Below are positions 43,301-51,822 of a DNA stretch of 64,000 nucleotides, one piece after another. Where the stretch lies: contig CAVSBW010000008.1 in NCBI GenBank assembly GCA_963726295.1, positions 62,001 to 126,000 on the forward strand, in the 5' to 3' direction. The DNA is from DASSQJ01 sp963726295. Its GTDB lineage: Bacteria; Actinomycetota; Actinomycetes; Actinomycetales; Dermatophilaceae. The notes under the pieces are model-generated. The model saw nothing but the letters and a program-made list of their open reading frames with translations. It was not told where the DNA came from and made no database searches. The stretch's first letter is position 1; every line of letters starts with the position of its first letter. A program made the translations under genes and the position numbers.

Positions 43301-44451
43301 GCGGCTCCTCGGGTGTGTACGCGGTAGCGGTCGAGGTCTCTCCAGCGGACGTCGAGGCCGTGGCCGGGCCGGCTGCGGTCCGGTCGGAGGGCGCCGTCCT
43401 CCGGGACGAGGACCCCGTCGAAGGCGAGGGACTCCACGCGCACGTGGTCGGCGAAGTACTCCAGGTGGCGCAGGTGCCAGACCGCCGTCAGCGCGTGGGC
43501 GCTCACCTGGGGAGCGCAGTGCGCCGAGAGGTCGACGCCCTCCGCGTCCGCGAGCGCCGCGGCCCGGAGCACTCCCGTGATGCCGCCGACCCGGGTGACG
43601 TCCGCCTGGAGGCAGTCGACGGCACCGGCCGCGAGCAGGTCCCGGGCGTGGGTGAGGTCCCAGGCGTACTCGCCGGCCGTCACCTCCATCCCCGCCGGCG
43701 CGCGGTCACGGACCAGGCGCAGGCCGCGGCGGTCGTCGCTGCTCACCGGCTCCTCGAACCAGCGGACCTCCTGCTCGGCGAAGCGCTCGGCGAGGAGGAG
43801 GGCCTGCTTGCGCCGGTAGGCGCCGTTGGCGTCCACGAACAGCCCGGCGGCACCGCCGACCGCCCGGCGGGCCTCCGCGACCCGCCGGGGGTCGTCGTCG
43901 GCATCGGTGCCCACCTTCATCTTCACCGCAGGCAGGCCCTGGTCCACCCACCCGCAGAGCTGGTCGGCGAGCTCGGCGTCGGTGAGGCTGGTGAACCCGC
44001 CGCTGCCGTAGGCCGGCACGTGGTCGTGGTGGCCGCCCAGCAGGTCGACGAGCGAGATGCCGAGGAGACGCGCCTTTAGGTCCCAGAGGGCGACGTCGAC
44101 CGCGGAGACGGCGCTGCTGACGATTCCGCGGCGACCTTGGTTGCGTACCGCGTGGGCCATCGCGCCCCAGGCCGCGCCGACCGCCATCGGGTCCCGGCCC
44201 TCGACCACGGCCGCGAGGGTGTCGTGCACGACGTCGGCGGTGGCGGGCGCGTTGTACGTGTACCCGGTGCCGACGACACCCCCGGCGTGGGTGGTGACGA
44301 GGACGAGGGTGGTGGAGTCCCAGCGCAGGGTGCCGTCCGACTCCGGTGCGTCGAGCGGGACGGTGAAGGCCGCCGCCTCCACCCGCTCGACCACCGGAGC
44401 GCCCGGGGCAACCGTGCGGGGGTCGCCCATCGAGGTGCCCGGGTCAGTCAT
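43297..44451 (-). CDS. Enolase-superfamily (mandelate racemase/muconate lactonising type) enzyme
   Basis: 384 residues. The capping domain is followed by a TIM-barrel with the family acid/base set: PAVKMKVGTD (K-x-K), LFVDANGAY and FEEPV and GEYA (metal-binding Asp, Glu, Glu), QADVTRVGG, and DLSAHCAPQ (His near the end). The His with the KxK pair is mandelate-racemase-subgroup chemistry, often a sugar-acid dehydratase. The substrate is not known. It overlaps both neighbours, the TPP enzyme by 8 bp and the dehydrogenase by 4 bp. An alternative ATG starts seven residues in. Confidence 0.87.
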   Translation of the reverse strand: MTDPGTSMGDPRTVAPGAPVVERVEAAAFTVPLDAPESDGTLRWDSTTLVLVTTHAGGVVGTGYTYNAPATADVVHDTLAAVVEGRDPMAVGAAWGAMAHAVRNQGRRGIVSSAVSAVDVALWDLKARLLGISLVDLLGGHHDHVPAYGSGGFTSLTDAELADQLCGWVDQGLPAVKMKVGTDADDDPRRVAEARRAVGGAAGLFVDANGAYRRKQALLLAERFAEQEVRWFEEPVSSDDRRGLRLVRDRAPAGMEVTAGEYAWDLTHARDLLAAGAVDCLQADVTRVGGITGVLRAAALADAEGVDLSAHCAPQVSAHALTAVWHLRHLEYFADHVRVESLAFDGVLVPEDGALRPDRSRPGHGLDVRWRDLDRYRVHTRGAA

Positions 44452-46246
44452 CCGATCCGACCCCGATCCGGGCTCCGACCTCCTTCGCGACGGAGCGCGC
44501 GCCCTCGGTGACGACCCGGCCGGCCTCGGGGTCGCCGCGCAGCAGCGACTTCGCGACGCCGAGCGCCTGCGGCACCGAGACGTGGGCCGGGAGCGGGGGC
44601 ACGTTCCGGTCGACCCGGGCGTCGATGAGCACCGGCCGGTCGGCCGCGAAGGCCCGCTCCCACGCCGCGTCGACCTGGTCCGGGTGGTCGACGGTGATGC
44701 CCTCGAAGCCGAGCAGCTCGGCGTAGGCGGCGTAGTCCATCGTCTCGACGAGCTGGGCGGTGTCCCAGCGCGGATCGCCCACCTCGCGCATCTCCCACGA
44801 CACCTGGCTGAGGTCGTCGTTGTGCAGGACGAGCACGATGAACGTCGGGTTCGCCCACTCCTGCCAGTGCCGCTTGACGGTGAGGAGGCCGTTCATCCCG
44901 AGCATCTGGAAGGCGCCGTCACCGATGGTGCAGACCACGGGGCGGTCGGGGTGCGCGAACTTCGCCGCCATGGCGTAGGGCATCGCGGCGAGCATCGTGG
45001 CCAGCCGGCCCGACAGGTTCCCGAGCTGCCCCCGGCGCAGCCGGATGTGGTGGCCGTACCAGTCCGCCGTGGTCCCGGCGTCGGCGGTGACGACGGCGCG
45101 GTCGGGCAGCCGCTGGTTCAGCGAGTGGAAGACGCGACGCGGGTTCACCGGGTCGGCGTCGGCCATGGCGACCTTCTCGACCTCCTCGTCCCACGACCGC
45201 ATCGCCTCGGCGATGCCGTCCTGCCAGTCCCGGTCGGGCTGCTCGCGCAGCATCGGCAGCAGCGCCGCCAGGGTCGCCCCGGCGTCACCGAGGAGGTTCA
45301 CCTCCGTCGGGTAGCGGATGCCGAGGTGGCCGGGATCGGTGTCGAGCTGCACGGCGCGGGCCTGGCCGGTGGCGGGGAGGAACTCGCCGTAGGGGAAGTT
45401 GGTGCCGACGAGGAAGAGGGTGTCGCAGTCCTGCATCATGTCGTAGCTCGGTCGCGACCCCAGCAGGCCGAGCTGCTGGGTGTGGAACGGCACATCGGCC
45501 GGGACCACCTCCTTGCCGAGCAGTGCGGTGATCACCCCGGCACCGAGCCGGTCGGCGACGGCGAGCACCTCGTCGGTGGCGCCCCGAGCGCCCTGGCCGA
45601 CGAGCATGGCCACCTTGGTGCCGGCGTTGAGCACCTCAGCGGCCCGCCGCAGGTCGTCCTCGGTGGGTACGTACCGGGGGGAGGCGAAACCCACCCCGCT
45701 GCGCGAGACGCCGTGCTCGGCGGCCGGCTCCTCCATCTCGAGGTCCTGCACGTCGACGGGGAGCACGACGACGGTCGGCTGACGCTCGGCGGCGGCGACG
45801 CGGATCGCCTTGTCGAGCACCATCTGGGCCTGCGTCGGGGTGTTGACGGTCTGGACGAAGGCTGCGACGTCGGCGAAGGTCCGCTCGAGATTGAGCTCCT
45901 GCTGGAAGTCGCTGCCGCTCGCGGCCCGGGCCTGCTGGCCGACGATGGCCAGCACGGGCTGGTTGTCGCTCTTCGCGTCGTACAGGCCGTTGACCAGGTG
46001 CGCCGCGCCCGGGCCGGACGTCGCCATGCAGACACCGACCTCGCCGGTGAACTTGGCGTGCGCAGTGGCCATGAGGGCGGCCATCTCCTCGTGGGTGGGC
46101 CGGATGTAGGTGAAGTCCTTGCCGGCGCGTTCGGCCCGGCCGAGGGCGCCGTCGAAGCCCCCGATCCCGTCACCGGGGAACCCGTACCACTGGTGCAGGT
46201 CCCATTCGATCAGGCGGTCGATGATGAAGTCGCTCACGGTGGTCAT
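44444..46246 (-). CDS. Thiamine-diphosphate-dependent enzyme, pyruvate oxidase/acetolactate synthase family
   Basis: 600 residues in three domains. The PYR domain has RPTHEEMAALMATAHAKFTG with the catalytic Glu. The central domain binds the flavin or nucleotide part (about 190-330). The PP domain has GDGAFQMLGMNG and NPTFIVLVLHNDD (GDG to N about 26 residues), which binds TPP and Mg2+. PoxB-like pyruvate oxidase and decarboxylase members share this layout. The start ATG at 46246 has GGGAGG at 10 nt. A predicted SigB/SigF promoter lies about 130 bp upstream. It is the first gene of the overlapping three-gene operon. Confidence 0.87.
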   Translation of the reverse strand: MTTVSDFIIDRLIEWDLHQWYGFPGDGIGGFDGALGRAERAGKDFTYIRPTHEEMAALMATAHAKFTGEVGVCMATSGPGAAHLVNGLYDAKSDNQPVLAIVGQQARAASGSDFQQELNLERTFADVAAFVQTVNTPTQAQMVLDKAIRVAAAERQPTVVVLPVDVQDLEMEEPAAEHGVSRSGVGFASPRYVPTEDDLRRAAEVLNAGTKVAMLVGQGARGATDEVLAVADRLGAGVITALLGKEVVPADVPFHTQQLGLLGSRPSYDMMQDCDTLFLVGTNFPYGEFLPATGQARAVQLDTDPGHLGIRYPTEVNLLGDAGATLAALLPMLREQPDRDWQDGIAEAMRSWDEEVEKVAMADADPVNPRRVFHSLNQRLPDRAVVTADAGTTADWYGHHIRLRRGQLGNLSGRLATMLAAMPYAMAAKFAHPDRPVVCTIGDGAFQMLGMNGLLTVKRHWQEWANPTFIVLVLHNDDLSQVSWEMREVGDPRWDTAQLVETMDYAAYAELLGFEGITVDHPDQVDAAWERAFAADRPVLIDARVDRNVPPLPAHVSVPQALGVAKSLLRGDPEAGRVVTEGARSVAKEVGARIGVGSDD

Positions 46247-46376
46247 GCGCTCTACCTCCCGGCGGGTCGACGGTTCGGCGGCGCCGGGTCACTCGGACGT
46301 CGGTGTCCGGGACAGCGCCTCGTTGCGCGGTCCTGCGGTTCAGCGGTCCGGTTGAGGACGCGGCACCATCTCATCG

Positions 46377-46401
46377 GTACCCGGCACCACTCGAAGCAAA
46401 C
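46377..46401 (-). promoter_or_regulatory. Predicted SigB/SigF-type stress promoter
   Basis: On the minus strand, GTTT (46398-46401) is followed by exactly 15 nt and then GGGTAC (46377-46382). This fits the actinobacterial SigB/SigF consensus GTTT-N14-16-GGGTAC. It points at the TPP enzyme gene, whose ATG is about 130 bp downstream. Confidence 0.6.
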
Positions 46402-46441
46402 AAGGTCCCGCTGGGAGTTCGCTGTGAGTGCGCGGCGTCGG

Positions 46442-47029
46442 TCAGCAGTGGGCGCGCACGTCGTCGACGAGCCCCTGACGGGTGCGGTGGAGCCGCTCCT
46501 CGCGGTGCAGCCGGTCGAGGTCGAGAGTGAGGACGCCGCTGCCGCGACCCGACAGCGCGTCGTCGTACGCATGGGAGAAGTCGACCGAACCGTCGGCCGC
46601 CACGTCGAACTCGACGACCCGGCGCGGCAGGTGGAGCAGTCGCATGGCGTACCCGGACCCCGGCGGGATGCGCAGCCGCCGCGTGCGGGCCCCGAGGGGC
46701 TCACGGCACCCACCCCACAGGGGGAGGATCGGCCGTGCCCGGCCGGTGGGGTTGAGCTCCACCTCCACGCCACGGACCCGCAGCGTGGTGGTCCCACGGC
46801 CGCCCAGGAGGCGGTCGAACACCGACGGGTAGTCGACGATGCCCTCGTCGGTCACCGAGAAGCGCAGGTCGGAGGCCTGCGCGCGCGTCTGCTGGAACGG
46901 GTACGTGCCGGCAGGCAGCCGCACCGGGGCACCGTCGCGCACCGACCCGTCGACGAAGTGCGGCAGGCGGCCCGGGATCCGGAGCCACGGGTAGGTCAGG
47001 CGGCTGGTGTCGATCCGGATCGTGTGCAT
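46442..47029 (-). CDS. Unknown protein with internal duplication
   Basis: 195 residues, no signal peptide or helix. The middle part, about residues 37-86 (RLPAG to TTLRV), repeats at about 119-169 (RIPPG to VLTLD). The two units share the pattern F-x-V-x2-D/E-G-x-V-D-Y/F followed by D-x2-L-x-GRG. Only one Cys pair is seen (one in each tail half). The family is not recognised. The ATG at 47029 is the first in frame that fits the repeat layout. It sits between the two-component locus and the TPP operon, with its stop 195 bp from the TPP enzyme start. Confidence 0.6.
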   Translation of the reverse strand: MHTIRIDTSRLTYPWLRIPGRLPHFVDGSVRDGAPVRLPAGTYPFQQTRAQASDLRFSVTDEGIVDYPSVFDRLLGGRGTTTLRVRGVEVELNPTGRARPILPLWGGCREPLGARTRRLRIPPGSGYAMRLLHLPRRVVEFDVAADGSVDFSHAYDDALSGRGSGVLTLDLDRLHREERLHRTRQGLVDDVRAHC

Positions 47030-47160
47030 GGTGGGTCCCGGGGTCTCGTGGCAGCAGGGCGCGGGGGTGGGGCGTCCACCGCAGAGGAGGCGGGAAGGTC
47101 GCCCCTGATACACGTCGGGCAGATCTGGTGTGGCGTGGCTCCCCACCGATGGTGTTCGGA

Positions 47161-47190
47161 GCGGGGCCCACCCCCGGATGGGGGCGGCCC
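47161..47190 (-). terminator. Hairpin after the response regulator gene
   Basis: An imperfect GC stem (CCCCC/GGGGG around a GGAT loop, extended by GGGC/GCCC) begins just after the response-regulator stop at 47199. There is no T tract. Confidence 0.4.
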
Positions 47191-47198
47191 GGCGCGGC

Positions 47199-47887
47199 TC
47201 AGTCGTCCTGCCCGATGCGTACGAGCCCGCCCTCGTACGCGAGGACGGCCACCTGTACCCGGTCTCGGGCGCCGAGCTTGGTGAACAGACGCGAGACGTA
47301 GGTCTTCACCGTCGCCTCGCTGAGGAAGAGCTCGGCCGCGATCTCGGCGTTCGACCGGCCGCGGGCGATCAGCCGGGCGACCGACGTCTCGCGCTCGCTG
47401 AGCGCGGCCAGCGCCGGGGGGAGCTCCGGCCGAACCGGGGCGGCAGGCCCGAAGCGCTCGACCATCCGTCCGATGACGGTCGGTGCGAGCATCGACTCGC
47501 CGGCCGCGGCGACGCGTACCGCGTGCACCAGCCCGGTCGGCGACACGTCCTTGAGGAGGTACCCGGACGCCCCCGCCCGGATCGCGCCGTAGACGTACTC
47601 GTCGACATCGAAGGTCGTGAGCACGATGACCCGGGGCGGAGACGGACCGGCCAGCACCTGCTCGGTGGCGCGGATGCCGTCGAGCCTGGGCATCCGCACG
47701 TCCATGAGGACGACGTCCGGGTGCGTCCGGCGCACGACCTCGACCGCCTCGGCACCGTCGGCCGCCTCCCCCACCACGTCGAAGCCCCCGCGCTCGAGGA
47801 TGAGGCGGAACCCGGCGCGCACGAGGTCCTGGTCGTCCACGACGACGACGCGCAGGACGTCCCGCCCTCCCTCGGGGGCAACGTCGC

Positions 47888-47891
<4 letters not shown>
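47199..47891 (-). CDS. NarL/LuxR-family response regulator
   Basis: 230 residues. The receiver domain (about 12-130) has DDQDLVRAG, phosphorylation Asp in VVLMDVRMPRLDG, and VLTTFD then LLKDVSP holding the conserved Thr and Lys. The C-terminal LuxR helix-turn-helix is in LSERETSVARLIARGRSNAE. It should be activated by the adjacent kinases. The GTG at 47891 overlaps the stop of the short kinase gene (GTGA). Confidence 0.93.
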
Positions 47892-48678
<787 letters not shown>

Positions 48679-48682
<4 letters not shown>

Positions 48683-49860
48683 GCCGTGGCCACCCGTGGG
48701 AGCACGGCCCGGACGGCGAACCCCTCCGGGCCGGGCGCGGCATCGAGCGACCCACCGTAGAGCAGGGCACGCTCCCGCATCCCGATGATGCCGTGCCCGG
48801 CCGGGTACCCGCTCGGCACGGTGACGCGCAGTTCAGGCCGGGCGCCCGAGCGGCCGTCGTCGCGGACCTCCACCTCGACCCGGTCCGCAGCGCAGCGCAC
48901 GTGCACGCGGACCCGGCAGGCCCCCGCGTGCTTGCGGACGTTGGTCAGCGACTCCTGCACGATGCGGTACACGGCGAGCTCGAGCCCGGGCGGCAGCGTC
49001 GCGGGCTCGCCCTCGACCTCGACGTCGACACCCAGGCCGCCGGCGCGAGCGGTGTCGGCGAGGTCGTCCAGGGCGGACAGACCCGGTGTGGGCACCATCG
49101 CCGGGTCGTGACCGGGCTCGCGCAGCAGGCTGACCGCGCGGCGGACGTCGGCGAGGGCGCTCGTGCCGACGCTGCGGATCGACTCCAGCGCCCGCCGCAC
49201 CAGCTCGGGGTCGTTGTCGACCACCTGCTCGGCGGCGCCGGCCTGGACGACCATGACGCTGACCGAGTGGCCCAGCACGTCGTGCAGCTCGCGGGCGATC
49301 CGGGCCCGCTCGTCGGCGAGCGCGGCGCGGGTCCGCTCCCGGGCCTGCGCCTCCGCGCGCTCGGCACGCAGCGCCTCGGCGACGGCACGCTCCTCGGAGC
49401 GGCGCAGAACCCGGCCAAGCAGGACGGCGCTGGTGCAGGTGACCAGGTCGAAGAGCAGCTCGTTCACCGAGTGGATCACCGGCAGCGTGAGCAGCCCGAG
49501 GCCCACGGCCACCACGGCAGCCGCCACCGTCGTCCACAGGGTCCGCGGGGAGCCGTGCCGGGCGGCCGAGTAGAGGGCGAGGAGCACCGGCACGAGGAGT
49601 CCCCAGAACATCACGGGGACGTGCCCGAGCGTCACCAGCCCGAGTGCGAGCCAGAGGAGGGGGACGCCCGGCAGCTGTCCGGGGTGGGTTCGGCGCCGGG
49701 CCAGCAGCACGGCGCTGCCGAGGATGCCGACCAGCCCCACGAGCGGGGCGTCGACGCCGAGTGCGGCCCCGTCCGCGGTCGTCAGCTCGACGACCCCTGC
49801 GACGGCGAGGGCGGCGGAGAGCCCGGCGTCCGCGACGCCGCGCCGTCGGGCCCGGTCCAT
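48679..49860 (-). CDS. DesK/NarX-type sensor histidine kinase
   Basis: 393 residues. About five membrane helices, then HisKA_3 with the phosphoacceptor His (ARELHDVLGHSVSVMVVQ) and a complete GHKL ATPase: AVYRIVQESLTNVRKHA (N box), VEVRDDGRSG and GHGIIGMRERA (G boxes). It is the autokinase for the NarL-type regulator two genes later. The ATG at 49860 is chosen because TACCGT lies exactly 7 nt upstream; a GTG at 49869 is the alternative. The stop overlaps the short paralogue gene (ATGA). Confidence 0.92.
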
Positions 49861-49867
49861 GCCGGTC

Positions 49868-49873
49868 ACGGTA
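49868..49873 (-). promoter_or_regulatory. -10 box (TACCGT) of a predicted leaderless start
   Basis: On the minus strand, TACCGT ends 7 nt before the ATG of the full-length kinase gene at 49860. Confidence 0.5.
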
Positions 49874-49892
49874 GTGCGGTGACGCCGGGCCC

Positions 49893-49915
49893 GGTGTCAT
49901 CCCCGGGTTGACACC
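49893..49915. promoter_or_regulatory. Dyad upstream of the first two-component operon
   Basis: GGTGTCA (49893-49899) and TGACACC (49909-49915) are perfect inverted repeats with a 9-bp centre. The centre is about 44 bp before the predicted transcription start of the kinase operon, a usual place for a response-regulator activator site. It could also serve the divergent membrane-protein gene at 50069. Confidence 0.5.
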
Positions 49916-50068
49916 TGCGACCGACCACGGTCGTCTCCGGCTCGACCCGGGTGGGTCCGGAACGGACAGGACGCGACCCCGGAGGGACGCGGCGACCGCA
50001 CCGCGGTTCCTAGCGTCGGCACGACGTCGCGGACCGCCCGCGACGACCAGCCGAACAGGAGCACCGCC

Positions 50069-50773
50069 ATGACCCGCATCGCCCGCCTGCAACGCGGCAC
50101 CGCCGTCGCCGCACTCGTCGCGGCCATCGTCCTGCTCGCCGCGTTCGTCGTCCTCACACCCGATCTCGACGGCGCGGACGGACCCCTTGCCGCGATCGCC
50201 GCCTCCGGGACGGCCGGCCGGCTCTCCGCCTACGCCTTCCTGCTGGGTCAGCTGCCGTGGGTCGTCGCCATGATCGGCCTCGCGCACGTCCTGCGCCAGC
50301 GGTTCCGCGTGCTCGCACCGACGATCGCCGCACTCGCCGTCGTCGGAGCGTTCGGACACGTCGTCTCCGGGGGCTTCGCCCTGACCCAGATCGCCATGGC
50401 CGACGACCTGGCCCACGCCCAGACCCTGGAGGCGGCCATCGAGCGGACCTACGGTGCGGCCGGCCCGATCTTCGCGGTCACGATGCTGGGGGTCGTGCTC
50501 AGCCAGCTGCTGCTCGGCGTCGCGGTGCTCCGCGGGGGCCTCGGCCCGCGCTGGGTCGGAGGCCTGCTCATCGCCTGGCTGCTCGTGGAGTTCGTCGGCT
50601 CAGCCGTGACCCCCGCGGCCGCCTACGTCTCGGCACCGCTCATGGCCCTGGTCTTCGGCGTCCTCGCGATCCACTTGGCACGCACCGACATCCGCCTGTG
50701 GATGACGGCGGCCGAGGCGGACGCCCTCGCCGACGACGAGGTTCCGGCGCCCACGCCGGCCTTCGCCGGGTGA
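50069..50773 (+). CDS. Multi-pass membrane protein, function unknown
   Basis: 234 residues with about six helices: an N-terminal anchor (about residues 10-32), then helices near residues 55-75, 80-105, 130-150, 160-180 and 185-205. No active-site motif is visible. The ATG at 50069 has the AGGAG ribosome site. It is divergent from the two-component operon across a 200-bp gap that carries the 49893 dyad. It may be the output gene of that system; this is inferred from position only. Confidence 0.7.
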   Translation: MTRIARLQRGTAVAALVAAIVLLAAFVVLTPDLDGADGPLAAIAASGTAGRLSAYAFLLGQLPWVVAMIGLAHVLRQRFRVLAPTIAALAVVGAFGHVVSGGFALTQIAMADDLAHAQTLEAAIERTYGAAGPIFAVTMLGVVLSQLLLGVAVLRGGLGPRWVGGLLIAWLLVEFVGSAVTPAAAYVSAPLMALVFGVLAIHLARTDIRLWMTAAEADALADDEVPAPTPAFAG

Positions 50774-50792
50774 CCGGTTGCGGCGGGAGCGA

Positions 50793-50821
50793 TTGATACC
50801 CCTAGGGGTATGTGTTAGCCT
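50793..50821 (+). promoter_or_regulatory. CsoR/CstR-like operator inside a sigma-70-type promoter
   Basis: ATACCCCTAGGGGTAT (50796-50811) is a perfect 16-bp palindrome of the form known for CsoR copper and CstR persulfide repressors. It sits inside TTGATA (50793-50798), 17 bp, TAGCCT (50816-50821), which reads as a -35/-10 pair. The operator therefore covers the promoter spacer, as repressors of this family do. The start is 50 bp before the small Cys-rich gene. Confidence 0.65.
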
Positions 50822-50870
50822 CGCTCGACACCCGGAACGAGACCTTCCCCTTCCCTTTGGAGGTACCAGT

Positions 50871-51029
50871 ATGTGCAGGCCCGCCCCGTGCTCCTCGTGC
50901 GGCAAGACGACGTGGGCCGGGTGCGGCCTGCACGTCGACCAGGTCATGGTCCACGTCCCCACTGACGCCCGGTGCACCTGCTTCGACGAACCGGCCGGGC
51001 AGGACCGGGCCTCCGCGCCCCTCCGGTGA
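50871..51029 (+). CDS. Small cysteine-rich protein behind a CsoR/CstR-like operator
   Basis: 52 residues. Cysteines fall at positions 2, 7, 10, 18, 35 and 37, with His at 21 and 28, in MCRPAPCSSCGKTTWAGCG and ARCTC. CxxC plus CxC spacing suggests a zinc- or copper-binding knuckle. The ATG has a strong GGAGG ribosome site at 8 nt. I recognise it as a small protein conserved in actinobacteria but no function is assigned. Control by a metal- or sulfide-type operator would fit a role in metal or sulfur stress. Confidence 0.75.
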   Translation: MCRPAPCSSCGKTTWAGCGLHVDQVMVHVPTDARCTCFDEPAGQDRASAPLR

Positions 51030-51472
51030 CCCCCACCGACCAGCACACCGGCCCGTGGCAGGTGCCGGTGGTCGAGGCGCTCGCCTCCCTCCGGCCCTCC
51101 GGGTCCGCGCGGTTCGCCGGACGATGGTCGGCGCGCCACCTCGGGGCGCTCGTCGTGCTCGCGCCGCTCGTCCTCTGGTGGTTCCACGGCTCGCTGCCCG
51201 CGGGCCTCGCACTCGGCCCCGCCTGGTGGGCCGCCCTCGGCCTGGCCGCCCTCCTCGGTGGCGCGGCGCTCGCCACGTACGTGCCGGCACCACGGGCTGA
51301 CGGAAGGACGGCGCGGGGAGGGTCGTGCGGCGCGATGGCCGGGGTGCTGGTGGTGCTCGCCGCGCTCACCCTCGGCGGTGCCGTCCCCTCCGTGCTCAGC
51401 GCCCTGCCGGCGCTGGTCCTCGCCGCGGCCGCGCTCGGCGCCCGCGTGCTCACCGCCCAGGCCTGCCGCTGA
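51026..51472 (+). CDS. Small membrane protein coupled to the Cys-rich gene
   Basis: 148 residues with about four helices (near residues 32-55, 60-82, 95-115 and 118-142). There is no recognisable motif. The GTG at 51026 overlaps the stop of the Cys-rich gene (GTGA), so the two are one transcript. The N-terminus is cytosolic and short. A transport or anchoring role next to the metal-responsive small protein is possible but not shown by sequence. Confidence 0.65.
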   Translation: MTPTDQHTGPWQVPVVEALASLRPSGSARFAGRWSARHLGALVVLAPLVLWWFHGSLPAGLALGPAWWAALGLAALLGGAALATYVPAPRADGRTARGGSCGAMAGVLVVLAALTLGGAVPSVLSALPALVLAAAALGARVLTAQACR

Positions 51473-51514
51473 GCGCGCAAGGTCGAAGCGCCTCCCCGGC
51501 AGCCGACGGCCAGG

Positions 51515-51590
51515 ACCGGGAAGCTTCACCGAACGACGCCTTCGCTCCCCGTCGCTGGGTGAAGGTTCCGGCATCCGGAGGGAAAGTTGC
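51515..51590 (-). repeat. Intergenic palindromic repeat, copy B (inverted)
   Basis: Read on the minus strand it matches copies A and C over about 74 bp, with the CTCCGGATGCCGGAACCTTC core unchanged. The inverted arms are GGAACCTTCACCC and CGGTGAAGCTTCC, with two changes. It lies in the gap between the small membrane protein and the sigma gene. Confidence 0.8.
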
Positions 51591-51661
51591 GGGGTGCGGG
51601 CGGGTGGCGTGCGCGAGGTAGCACTCGTCCCGTCGCCCGCGACGCTGCGAGCGTGCTGACG

Positions 51662-51687
51662 GTACCCCGGAGCGGGCCACCGGAAAC
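51662..51687 (-). promoter_or_regulatory. Orphan SigB/SigF-like promoter match
   Basis: On the minus strand, GTTT (51684-51687), 16 nt, then GGGTAC (51662-51667). It points away from the sigma gene into repeat copy B and the 3' end of the convergent membrane-protein gene, where no minus-strand gene is seen. A small RNA is one explanation; chance is another. Confidence 0.3.
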
Positions 51688-51737
51688 TGCCTGACGCGAG
51701 AGCCCGCAGGAGTCAGGACACGCGGTACCGTCGAAAA

Positions 51738-51773
51738 CGACCCACAAGGGTCAACCGACCCACAAGGGTCATC
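51738..51773 (+). repeat. Two 18-bp direct repeats with internal dyads upstream of the sigma gene
   Basis: The unit CGACCCACAAGGGTCA occurs at 51738 and 51756, spaced 18 bp apart. Each holds the dyad GACCC-ACAA-GGGTC. They lie 50-85 bp before the TTG start at 51823. A pair of protein-binding sites one and a half to two helical turns apart is likely. Confidence 0.65.
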
Positions 51774-51822
51774 GGTGGTCGAGCCCGCGCCAACGGTCCG
51801 TTCGGACGAAAGGCGCTGCACG

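Larger units (their letters stand above)
51473..51822. other. 350-bp gap between the Cys-rich operon and the sigma gene
   Basis: This gap holds palindromic repeat copy B (51515-51590), a possible minus-strand SigB/SigF promoter (51662-51687) and two 18-bp direct repeats (51738-51773). No coding sequence is supported in it. Confidence 0.6.

Noticed and set aside
40148..43327. A 1059-codon open frame on the plus strand antisense to the YdiJ-type gene
   Set aside because: It is a shadow of the dehydrogenase codons (GC-rich third positions give open antisense frames). The minus-strand protein has complete FAD, Fe-S and CCG motifs; the plus one has no domain.
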